From: Eubacteriales Family XIII. Incertae Sedis bacterium
Lineage (GTDB): Bacteria > Bacillota > Clostridia > Peptostreptococcales > Anaerovoracaceae
Length of the DNA: 35,296 bases
Direction of reading: 5' to 3'
Assembly (NCBI GenBank): GCA_031277015.1
Contig: JAISLZ010000046.1
Span: 1 to 35,296, forward strand
The number at the start of each line of letters is the position of its first letter. Within the stretch, counting starts at the first letter, position 1. A model generated the notes under the pieces. That model searched no databases, was not told the origin of the DNA, and saw only the letters and a program-made list of their open reading frames with translations. Below, in pieces: positions 8,773-17,001 of this stretch. The position numbers and the translations under genes were made by a program.

Positions 8773-8801
8773 ATTATATGGCGCAAAATTTCATTTGTCA
8801 A
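8773..8801 (-). promoter_or_regulatory. Sigma-A type promoter of the importer operon
   Basis: Minus strand TTGACA - 17 nt - TATAAT, perfect match to consensus, upstream of the permease gene starting at 8723. Confidence 0.88.
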
Positions 8802-8969
8802 GCGCATTGTTTCAAAAATCTTGTCAATTTTGTGTAAAGGTAAATCTCGTCATGTCCCCGTAGCTATGATACAATCTTGTGTTGGTGGGGTCGCAGGTTT
8901 TGCCGCGAACCGGGTCGTCAGGTCGCGGAATACTATTGACACTATTGATTTTATTGCAACGATTTTGAC

Positions 8970-10349
8970 ATGAAAAGATTGACAGAACGTATAACACCGG
9001 AAGACAAAGCCCTGTACCGCAAGATATTCAGGGTGGCGACGCCTATAGCGCTCCAGAGCCTCATCTCCACCGCGCTCAGCCTCGTCGACAATCTGCTCAT
9101 CGGCAATGTTGGAGAGACCGAACTCGCGGCCGTCGGGCTATCGACGCAGATATTTTTCATTTTCTGGATGGTGCTATTCGGGTGGACGGGCGGCACGATC
9201 ACGTACATGGCGCAGTTTTTTGGTAAGGGTGACATGAAAAACCTGCGCAGGGTCGCGGGCATATCCACCACCGTTTGTTTTTCGGTCGGTGTCCTGTTCT
9301 TCGTCGCCTGCGCGTTCTTTCCCGGGCAAGTAATGCGTATTTTCACGAATATCCCCGAAGTCATAGAGCTGGGCACACCGCTCGTCAGATACGGTTCGGC
9401 TATATTCCTCACATGGAGCATCACAGTGCCGCTCACGGCCGCACTCAAATCCACGCAGCAAACGAAGATACCCATGCTCATCAGTGGTATATCCCTCGGC
9501 GTCAACACCTTCCTCACCCTCATATTCATATACGGGTTCCTCGGCATGCCGCGCCTCGGCGTTATGGGCGTATGTGTAGGTATAGTGACGTCACGTTGCC
9601 TCGAGCTCACGCTTTACATCATCTTCATCTTTGCTAGGCGCAATATCCTCGCTGCGCCGTTACGTGAGTTCTTCTCGTGGGACCGGGGGCTGTTCATCCG
9701 GGTAGTAAAAAACGCGGTGCCCACGACTGTGGACGAAACGATGTGGGGAATAGGCGTAGCGCTGTACAATGCGGCTTTCGGGCGTCTCGGTGTCACCGAG
9801 TTTGCGGCCTGCCAAGCCGGGTACACGATTATGAATATCTTTGTCGTGGCATGTTTCAGCATCGGTGAAGCCCTGCTCATACTCGTCGGCGAACGGCTCG
9901 GCGCGGACGACCTCGACGGCGCCCGCCGCACAGCGTCCAAGATATTGTTCATCGTCTTCATCGTGGGCCTCTGTGCGGGCGGGCTGCTGTTCAGCACATC
10001 GCGCTTTATCGTCTTGCTGTTCGGCTTCACTCCGCTCGGGGTGCACTACACCCTGCTCATCCTCACCGTATACAGCATCTTCCTTGTAGTGAAGGTGGTC
10101 AACGGGGCGTACATAGTCGGCGCTCTGCGTGCCGGTGGCGACACACGCTTCGCGATGGTGACAGAGGTCTGCACCGTATGGCTCTTTGGCGTGCCATGCG
10201 CCTTCTTCTTCGCCCTGTACGTACAGCTACCTGTTTATTTCGTCATCCTTATCGTGCAATTTGAGGAGGTCATTAAATTTCTCATCCTGAACCGCAGATA
10301 CCGCTCCGGCAAGTGGGTGAGGGACCTGGTTAAGGATATCGGTGAATAG
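8970..10349 (+). CDS. MATE family efflux transporter
   Basis: 459 aa, 12-TM-like hydrophobicity; IFRVATPIALQSLISTALSLVDNLLIGNVGETELAAVGLSTQIFFIFWMVLFG. Confidence 0.93.
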   Translation: MKRLTERITPEDKALYRKIFRVATPIALQSLISTALSLVDNLLIGNVGETELAAVGLSTQIFFIFWMVLFGWTGGTITYMAQFFGKGDMKNLRRVAGISTTVCFSVGVLFFVACAFFPGQVMRIFTNIPEVIELGTPLVRYGSAIFLTWSITVPLTAALKSTQQTKIPMLISGISLGVNTFLTLIFIYGFLGMPRLGVMGVCVGIVTSRCLELTLYIIFIFARRNILAAPLREFFSWDRGLFIRVVKNAVPTTVDETMWGIGVALYNAAFGRLGVTEFAACQAGYTIMNIFVVACFSIGEALLILVGERLGADDLDGARRTASKILFIVFIVGLCAGGLLFSTSRFIVLLFGFTPLGVHYTLLILTVYSIFLVVKVVNGAYIVGALRAGGDTRFAMVTEVCTVWLFGVPCAFFFALYVQLPVYFVILIVQFEEVIKFLILNRRYRSGKWVRDLVKDIGE

Positions 10350-10353
10350 GGTG

Positions 10354-11340
10354 TCAGTTCCATCCCTCGTTTTCTATTTCCGTATAAAGGGCGCGAAGTT
10401 TCTTGCGGCATTCCTTGCAGTCGGGAAGGTATGACTCGACGAGAGACCAGAATTTCCCGGAGTGGTTCATGTGTCTAAGATGGGCAAGCTCGTGAACCAC
10501 GAGATAATCGACAAGGTCGTCATCTCCGAGCATGATTCTCCATGTATACCTGATACCCCCATCCGCTTTGCAGCTGCCCCAGCGTTTTCGCGCGTTGCCG
10601 ACGCTTATTTCTTTTGGCTTCAGACTCATGAGTGAGGCCCATTCACCCGTGCGTGCGGGCAGTATCTCACGTGCGGCGGCCTTAACCAGAGGTATGAGAT
10701 GTTCTTTGATATCCGGCCACGGGAAGCCCATTACGTTTTCAATCCCGCCATCAACGGATGTGACGTGCTTGCCCCAGTCCGACTGAATAGCGTATGAGCC
10801 GGACTTATCGAACGGCTTGTCTCTCCTTATATATGACGTGATTTCCTCGTCCGTATAGTCGCCCATGGCCACGCGCGTGCATACAGCGAACGTGTCCTCC
10901 ATCCCGGTCGTACGATCTATGGCGGTAACTCCACTCCAGACTTCGTGGCTACGGTTCCGGTACGATGCCAGCATACGGAATGCGTCGTCCTCATCCCGCG
11001 GCTTGCCTATAAGCCCGTCGCACCATACCACCGTGTCCGCCGCTATGAGGATGGGAGGCAGGTACTCTTGCGTGCTTATTGACGAGGGATATTCCCCGAG
11101 GCCGCTTCTCTTGCTGCTATCACAATGTGGCCCAAAGGCGTCCCTGTATCTACCGACTCGCACGTATACATCCAGGGCCTTCTTGCGCGCAAGGTACTTC
11201 ACGATATGTTCCGGCCCGCTTGATTCCACATCCGCTGGCAGGTCTTCGTCCACGCGCGGTGGGCAGACTAAGGGATGTACTCCATGATTCCGGAGTATTT
11301 CGTACCTTCTCGGTGATGTTGACGCCAGCAAAATATCCAT
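10354..11340 (-). CDS. Fusion protein: N-terminal Maf nucleotide pyrophosphatase + C-terminal YgjP/DUF45 metalloprotease-like domain
   Basis: Maf motifs: ILLASTSPRRYEILRNHG, IAADTVVWCDGLIGKPRDEDDAFRML, DKSGSYAIQ...GGIENVMGFPW. YgjP/DUF45 motifs: RKRWGSCKADGGIRYTWRIML and VVHELAHLRHMNHSGKFWSLV (HExxH plus downstream His). Confidence 0.9.
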   Translation of the reverse strand: MDILLASTSPRRYEILRNHGVHPLVCPPRVDEDLPADVESSGPEHIVKYLARKKALDVYVRVGRYRDAFGPHCDSSKRSGLGEYPSSISTQEYLPPILIAADTVVWCDGLIGKPRDEDDAFRMLASYRNRSHEVWSGVTAIDRTTGMEDTFAVCTRVAMGDYTDEEITSYIRRDKPFDKSGSYAIQSDWGKHVTSVDGGIENVMGFPWPDIKEHLIPLVKAAAREILPARTGEWASLMSLKPKEISVGNARKRWGSCKADGGIRYTWRIMLGDDDLVDYLVVHELAHLRHMNHSGKFWSLVESYLPDCKECRKKLRALYTEIENEGWN

Positions 11341-11365
11341 AAATTAAACCTATCACTCTTTTTTT

Positions 11366-11371
11366 ATTATA
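11366..11371 (-). promoter_or_regulatory. Candidate extended -10 promoter for the Maf-YgjP gene
   Basis: Minus strand TGgTATAAT about 25 bp upstream of the start codon. Confidence 0.5.
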
Positions 11372-11432
11372 CCATTCCTTCGAGGAAACGCTGATTAATA
11401 GCGTCACGATATGTTGTTTGCATGGCACTTGT

Positions 11433-11438
11433 TATAAT
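11433..11438 (+). promoter_or_regulatory. Candidate extended -10 promoter for the ROK kinase gene
   Basis: TGtTATAAT (cttgttataatgg) about 65 bp upstream of the 11503 start. Confidence 0.55.
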
Positions 11439-11502
11439 GGCCGGGATGTAGGATAATGGAGTAACGGGCAGGGTTGCGCGATATGGGACCGGAGGCTGAT
11501 TC

Positions 11503-12471
11503 ATGCGGTACGATATAGGTATAGACCTCGGCGGCACGAACATTGTGGCGGGTGTGGTTGACGGAGAAGGCAGGATACTTCGCAAGGTGGACAAATCTAC
11601 CGACGCGGGTCGCGAACCTGCGCACATCATCAGGGACATGGCTGAGCTTGCGCTCTCTGCTACTGAGAAGTCCGGTATTTCTATGGTAGATGTTGGCAGT
11701 GTCGGGGTCGGAGTACCGGGTACTGCAAATTCAGACACGGGGGTTGTCGAGTTTGCGTCAAATCTGTATTGGCGGGACGTGCCTCTTTCGGCGATGCTCA
11801 GCGCCCGGATAGGTAAGGCCGTACATATCGGCAATGACGCCAATGCCGCGGCATATGGAGAGTATACGTCGGGAGCGGCCAAAGGTTATGGTAGCGTTGT
11901 GGCGATCACTATTGGCACAGGGATAGGCGGTGGCGCGATCTACGATGGAAGCTTGCTGACTGGTTTCAATCACGCGGGAATGGAGGTCGGCCACATGGTT
12001 ATCCGCAAGGGGGGTAGAGCCTGTCCGTGCGGACGTCTCGGCTGTTGGGAGCGTTATGCGAGCGCTACAGGCCTCGCCATTACCACACGTAGCGCGATGG
12101 GAGATGATAAAAACACAAGATTATGGGACATCGTAGGTGGCGACATAGGCAAGGTTGAAGGCCGGACGGCCTTCGATGCGATGGAGGCGGGCGACAATGT
12201 GGCGAGAGCGGTCATAGATACCTATATAGACGATCTGGCCTGCGGCGTTATCAACCTCATCAATATTTTTCAGCCCGATATTCTGTGTGTCGGCGGCGGC
12301 GTATCGAACGAAGGCGAGGTATTGCTTGCGCCGCTTAGGGAGAAGGTCATGATCGAGGTTTATTCGCGTAACAGTGGGAAAAATACGGAAATAGTGAGGG
12401 CCAGTTTGGGTAATGACGCCGGGATCATAGGCGCTGCGCATCTCTATAGGATTCACGAGGAGGATAAATAA
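11503..12471 (+). CDS. ROK family sugar kinase (glucokinase-like)
   Basis: IGIDLGGTNIVAGVVD, GTGIGGGAI, ROK zinc motif CPCGRLGCWERYAS. Confidence 0.92.
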   Translation: MRYDIGIDLGGTNIVAGVVDGEGRILRKVDKSTDAGREPAHIIRDMAELALSATEKSGISMVDVGSVGVGVPGTANSDTGVVEFASNLYWRDVPLSAMLSARIGKAVHIGNDANAAAYGEYTSGAAKGYGSVVAITIGTGIGGGAIYDGSLLTGFNHAGMEVGHMVIRKGGRACPCGRLGCWERYASATGLAITTRSAMGDDKNTRLWDIVGGDIGKVEGRTAFDAMEAGDNVARAVIDTYIDDLACGVINLINIFQPDILCVGGGVSNEGEVLLAPLREKVMIEVYSRNSGKNTEIVRASLGNDAGIIGAAHLYRIHEEDK

Positions 12472-14001
12472 ATGAACGCATTGATAGGGATAGATATCGG
12501 TACTTCAGGCGCCAAGACCTCGCTTTTTACAGAAGGCGGTGAAGTCATTGCGTCTTATACCGGCGAATATCCGATGCATCAACCGTACAACGGCTGGGCC
12601 GAGCAGGATCCTAAGGACTGGTGGGATGCTTCGGTAAAGGGACTTAACGCTGTCATCTATGAGGCGCGCAAGAAAGACAGTTCGATCGCAATATCGGGGG
12701 TTGGACTGTCGGGTCAGATGCACGGGCTGGTCATGCTCGACAAGGACGGAGAGGTCCTTCGCCCTTCGATCATATGGTGCGATCAGCGTACTGAGCGCGA
12801 GGTTGAGCTTATGAACGAGGTCGTTGGCCGGGAAAGATTGATAAGGATCACTGCCAATCCAGCGATGACGGGGTTTACTGCGGCCAAGATCCTGTGGGTA
12901 CAGAACAACGAGCCGGATATATATGAAAGATGCGCGCATATACTGCTGCCCAAGGACTATATCAGATATATGCTGACAGGGGAGTTTGCTACCGAAGTCA
13001 GTGATGCCGCCGGCATGCAGCTCATGGATATACCGAACAGAGATTGGTCGGACGAGATACTCAGATTGCTCCATATAGATAGGGGACTGCTTGCAAAGAT
13101 GCACGAATCTCCGGATGTGACGGGACGTGTACATTCCCGCGCTGCAGCCGGGACGGGGCTACCCCAAGGTACCATCGTCGTCGGCGGTGCGGGTGACAAT
13201 CCTGCGGCTGCGGTAGGAACGGGCGTCGTCAGTGAGGGCGTAGCGTTCACGACCATAGGTTCGTCCGCCGTCGTCTATGCGGTCTCGGACACTGTGAAGA
13301 TAGACATGGAGGGTAGAGTACACGCGTTGTGCGCCAGTGCGCCGGGCAAGTGGACGGTCATGAGCTGTACGCAGGGTGCGGGCATATCCCTGAAATGGTT
13401 GCGCGATACGTGTTGCCTACCCGAAGTGCTGGAATCGGAACGGCTTGACGTAGATCCGTATGTAGTTATGGACAAACTCGCGTCGGAGGTAGCCCCGGGT
13501 GCGGACAGGCTCATATTCCTGCCATACATGATGGGAGAGAGGAGCCCTCATCCTGATCCGGACTGTCGCGGTGTTTTTTTCGGGCTCTCTGCCATGCATG
13601 GCAGGCAACACCTCATCCGCTCCGTACTTGAAGGGGTGGCTTTCTCTCAACTCGAGTGTGTCGAGGTGTTCCGCGAGATGGGCGTACCTGTCGGTGACAT
13701 GGTCATAACGGGTGGTGGCTCAAATAGCCGGCTATGGTCTCAAATGCTAGCCGATCTGTACGGCTGCCCCGTCAGCGGCATGAGGTCGAACGAGGGCGCG
13801 GCTCTCGGCGCGGCTCTACTTGCGGCTGTAGGCGCTGGCGTTTATGGGACAGTGCAGGAGGCTTGCTCGGTCGTCGTCAGACGCGGGCATACCCTTACTC
13901 CTGACCAAGCTAGTAAGGATGCGTACGAGCCATATTTTGAACTGTACAAGAAGCTTTACAAGACGATGAAGGACGACTTCAAGGCTTTGTCGCGTCTATA
14001 G
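12472..14001 (+). CDS. xylB: Xylulokinase (FGGY family)
   Basis: LIGIDIGTSGAKTSLF, GWAEQDPKDWWDA, GLSGQMHGLVMLD, GGGSNSRLWSQMLADLYGCPV. Confidence 0.92.
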   Translation: MNALIGIDIGTSGAKTSLFTEGGEVIASYTGEYPMHQPYNGWAEQDPKDWWDASVKGLNAVIYEARKKDSSIAISGVGLSGQMHGLVMLDKDGEVLRPSIIWCDQRTEREVELMNEVVGRERLIRITANPAMTGFTAAKILWVQNNEPDIYERCAHILLPKDYIRYMLTGEFATEVSDAAGMQLMDIPNRDWSDEILRLLHIDRGLLAKMHESPDVTGRVHSRAAAGTGLPQGTIVVGGAGDNPAAAVGTGVVSEGVAFTTIGSSAVVYAVSDTVKIDMEGRVHALCASAPGKWTVMSCTQGAGISLKWLRDTCCLPEVLESERLDVDPYVVMDKLASEVAPGADRLIFLPYMMGERSPHPDPDCRGVFFGLSAMHGRQHLIRSVLEGVAFSQLECVEVFREMGVPVGDMVITGGGSNSRLWSQMLADLYGCPVSGMRSNEGAALGAALLAAVGAGVYGTVQEACSVVVRRGHTLTPDQASKDAYEPYFELYKKLYKTMKDDFKALSRL

Positions 14002-14083
14002 CCCTGCCGATACTGATGTCGGACTGTTTGCCGCCGTCAGCTTTCATGAGTATTATGAGTACGAGGAAACTTGAGCTAAAATC

Positions 14084-14236
14084 ATGACAGAATATCATTT
14101 AAGGATAATATTTGTATTAGTGCTATGCGCTCCTGTCGCGTATTTTGGTGTGAGGTTTTTCATGTCGCTCGTCAGTAGCGCCGTGGCCGGCAAGAAGATA
14201 CCGCCTAAGCGGAAGAAATCAGGGCATCGCGGATGA
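14084..14236 (+). CDS. Small single-TM protein (50 aa), uncharacterised
   Basis: Own translation: MTEYHLRIIFVLVLCAPVAYFGVRFFMSLVSSAVAGKKIPPKRKKSGHRG*. Hydrophobic helix then basic tail; stop overlaps the tmk ORF start (ATGA). Absent from the track because it is under 60 aa. Confidence 0.6.
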   Translation: MTEYHLRIIFVLVLCAPVAYFGVRFFMSLVSSAVAGKKIPPKRKKSGHRG

Positions 14237-14913
14237 GAAGGACGCGGAGCGATACTCAAAAAACGTATGAGGTGAGCGCTGGGCTGTTTATCACATTCGA
14301 AGGGCCGGACGGTTCGGGTAAGTCCACACAGATACGCCTGCTCGGGGAATATCTGATGGGTAAGGGGCTGGATGTCATCTACACCAGAGAACCTGGTGGC
14401 ACGCGCATAGGTGAGAAGATACGGGAAATTATCCTGGATCCGCATAGTACGGAGATGGACCCTTTGACGGAGGCCATGCTGTACGCATCCTCGCGCGCCC
14501 AACATGTCGCGGAAGTAATCAGGCCCGCTCTTGCAGCCGGCTGTGTCGTGCTCTGCGATAGATACGTGGATTCGAGCGTGGCGTATCAGGGATACGGGCG
14601 CGGCATAGGTGGCATAGTCGCGGAAGTCAACGCCATCGCCACCGGTGACGTCACCCCGGATCTGACTATATTTCTCGACATCGGACCGGAAGCCTGCTTC
14701 GATCGGATAGGCAAGCATGGCGGTGACCGCATAGAGTCAGAGGATATATCGTATCATCAGGCCGTATATGAAGGCTATCTGGAATTGGCGGAAAAATACC
14801 CTGGCCGGTTCAAGCGTGTGGATGGTTCGGGGGGTGTGCGTGTCGTCCAGAACGCCGTCAGGAAGATCGCGGATGAGTTCATCGAAGATTTTGCTGGAAG
14901 GAACAAAACTTGA
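14233..14913 (+). CDS. tmk: Thymidylate kinase
   Basis: LFITFEGPDGSGKSTQIRLLGEYL, YTREPGGTRIGEKIREIIL, DRYVDSSVAYQGYGRGI. The true start may lie a few codons downstream (for example GTG before SAGLFITFEG). Confidence 0.95.
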   Translation: MRRTRSDTQKTYEVSAGLFITFEGPDGSGKSTQIRLLGEYLMGKGLDVIYTREPGGTRIGEKIREIILDPHSTEMDPLTEAMLYASSRAQHVAEVIRPALAAGCVVLCDRYVDSSVAYQGYGRGIGGIVAEVNAIATGDVTPDLTIFLDIGPEACFDRIGKHGGDRIESEDISYHQAVYEGYLELAEKYPGRFKRVDGSGGVRVVQNAVRKIADEFIEDFAGRNKT

Positions 14914-15728
14914 AAGAAGCGCCTTTCGATGTATTGAAGAAAAGGTACACGTCGGGAGCTTTGCCTCACGCGCTTCTCGTGAGCGGAGGTACCACAAAAT
15001 CCAGATTAAAGTTTGCTGGAGACACGGCCCTCATGCTGTTTGGAGGAGCGGATCCGACCGCAGCGGGACAAAAAATCGACAGCGGCAATCATGCCGATCT
15101 CATACGTGTGATGCCGGAGAACGGCTCTATAAGGGTGAGCGCGATTAAAGAGCTGATCGAAAAACTCAGGATGAAGCCGTTTTCTTCTGACAGGCTGTTC
15201 GCCGTTATAGAGGACAGCGACCTCATGAATGCGCAGGCGCAGAACAAACTTCTCAAAACGCTCGAGGAACCCGCAGGCAATAATGTTATAATGTTGTTGG
15301 CAGCCAATACCGAGGCGTTGCGCGCGACGATAAGGTCACGTTGCATGAAATTGAATCTGGGTTATGAAGCCGCAGATATAGAGCGTACCGTGCGGGATGA
15401 TGCCGTGAAACTTCTGTCGGCTGCGTTGTTCGGCAAACCATTGAACGAAGCTTTTGCGGTATCGGATACTCACGTAGCTGACCCGTTCCCTTTGCTTGAC
15501 GCAATGGAGCTGTTCCTTAGGGATATCATCGTGGGCGGCCTTTATCCTGGGCTCGTAACGGATGATGAAAATCGCGTGATAGCGGATAAAATGAAGGACA
15601 AGGGATATGATGACGCGTTACTTACCGGTATAGGCGTGATAGAGGATACGAGGACAGTACTTCGTCTTGGTCGTATGAATGCAAAGAACAGCCTGCGCGA
15701 TATGGCGCTCAGGCTCAGGAAATACTGA
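14910..15728 (+). CDS. holB: DNA polymerase III delta' subunit-like
   Basis: LPHALLVSGG, HADLIRVMPENGSIRVSAIKELIEKLRMKPFSSDRLFAVIEDSDLMNAQAQNKLLKTLEEP. TTG start overlapping the tmk stop. Confidence 0.88.
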   Translation: MKEAPFDVLKKRYTSGALPHALLVSGGTTKSRLKFAGDTALMLFGGADPTAAGQKIDSGNHADLIRVMPENGSIRVSAIKELIEKLRMKPFSSDRLFAVIEDSDLMNAQAQNKLLKTLEEPAGNNVIMLLAANTEALRATIRSRCMKLNLGYEAADIERTVRDDAVKLLSAALFGKPLNEAFAVSDTHVADPFPLLDAMELFLRDIIVGGLYPGLVTDDENRVIADKMKDKGYDDALLTGIGVIEDTRTVLRLGRMNAKNSLRDMALRLRKY

Positions 15729-15766
15729 TCAATCGGTATTTCCTTTAAGATGGGAGGAATTGAAAG

Positions 15767-16720
15767 GTGAGAGTTGCGGGAGTAGGATGTAGATCTGCGG
15801 CGAAAGTATATTACTTTGACGCGAGCGAAATCGAAATCAAAAATGGGGACAATGTGGTCGTTGAAACTGAAGATGGCGCCGAATATGGTGTCGTAAGAGG
15901 CGACGTCAAGGAGGTTCCGGATAAAGCATTTGGCAGAAATATGAGAAAGATACTGCGTCTGGCTACGGATGAGGATACGAAAAAACATGAAGAAGGGAAC
16001 GCCAAACGTGATGAAGCCATGGCTCGGTGCCGTGAGAAGATAGAACAACGCGACCTCGAGATGAAACTCATCGATGCAAATTTCGCCTTTGACGGCTCCA
16101 AGGTCATATTTCATTTCACCGCGGATGAGAGAGTTGACTTTCGTGAGCTCGTGAAAGATCTCGCGAGTACTTTCCATAAGCGCATAGAGTTGAGGCAGGT
16201 CGGAGTCAGGGACGAGGCTAAATTACTGGGAGGAGTGGGAGGTTGTGGCAGGCCGCTATGTTGTAGCGGATGGATGCAGCACTTCGAGCCAGTGTCGATC
16301 AAGATGGCGAAGATGCAAAATCTTTCGTTAAACCCCGTTAAAATATCCGGTTGTTGCGGCAGGCTCATGTGTTGCCTCAATTACGAGAATGATATATACC
16401 AGGAGATGCGCAAGGGCATGCCAAATTCCGGAGAGATTGTCGAAACCCCGGATGGTAGGGCTAAGGTCATCGAATCCAATATCCTTTTGAGTCAGGTCAA
16501 AGTAAGACTGATAGAGGAAGATCGGACAAACGAATCCCCCGAAAAGCTCAGTTCGGATGTGTATTCCTACGACAAAAAAGATATCCGTCGCACGAAGAAG
16601 CAAAACCAGGGAGGCAGGAAAGGCAAGAGAGGTAAAACGGCGCCGCTTACGGAAGCCGACATAGACCGGGGTATCAAAGAAGCAATAAGCGAAGAAATAA
16701 TAGACGTCATCACTAAGTGA
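15767..16720 (+). CDS. ricT: PSP1-domain protein, RicT/YaaT-like
   Basis: GTG start; VAGVGCRSAAKVYYFDA, RVDFRELVKDLASTFHKRIELRQVGVRDEAKLLGGVGGCGRPLCCSGWM, SGCCGRLMCCLNYE cysteine motifs. Confidence 0.92.
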   Translation: MRVAGVGCRSAAKVYYFDASEIEIKNGDNVVVETEDGAEYGVVRGDVKEVPDKAFGRNMRKILRLATDEDTKKHEEGNAKRDEAMARCREKIEQRDLEMKLIDANFAFDGSKVIFHFTADERVDFRELVKDLASTFHKRIELRQVGVRDEAKLLGGVGGCGRPLCCSGWMQHFEPVSIKMAKMQNLSLNPVKISGCCGRLMCCLNYENDIYQEMRKGMPNSGEIVETPDGRAKVIESNILLSQVKVRLIEEDRTNESPEKLSSDVYSYDKKDIRRTKKQNQGGRKGKRGKTAPLTEADIDRGIKEAISEEIIDVITK

Positions 16721-16803
16721 CACGATATCCTGAAAAGACTACAGGAATTAGGGCATAATTAAGAATATTCCGTGTATTCCTTTTCGGCTTGTTTTTCATT
16801 GAA

Positions 16804-16831
16804 AAATATCATAGGTGAGAGTAAGATATTT
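16804..16831. promoter_or_regulatory. Inverted repeat overlapping a candidate promoter upstream of the aldehyde dehydrogenase
   Basis: AAATATC - 14 nt - GATATTT; overlaps TTGAAA - 17 nt - TAAGAT. Confidence 0.35.
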
Positions 16832-17001
16832 CTCGGGAAGCGTCCGCTTACGTTAGCATGACTGCTGCCAAGTAGGATGTTCGGCGAATGCGTTCTGCTG
16901 GATGTGTTCCGCCAGAGCTGGTGATGTTTTCCCGAATTACCGTCAATTCAGCCTTTACCGGCCGATATTTATGTTTTTTAGAAGTGTTTTAGGAGGTAGG
17001 A

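Noticed and set aside
8951-9610. 219-aa minus-strand ORF inside the MATE gene
   Set aside because: Antisense of a clear MATE coding sequence; composition (many Met, Pro, Ser, Thr) fits a shadow ORF.
14910-15728. Delta' subunit lacking Walker A and zinc cysteines as a possible novel ATPase variant
   Set aside because: Delta' subunits are not necessarily ATP-binding and short forms occur in Firmicutes; ordinary.
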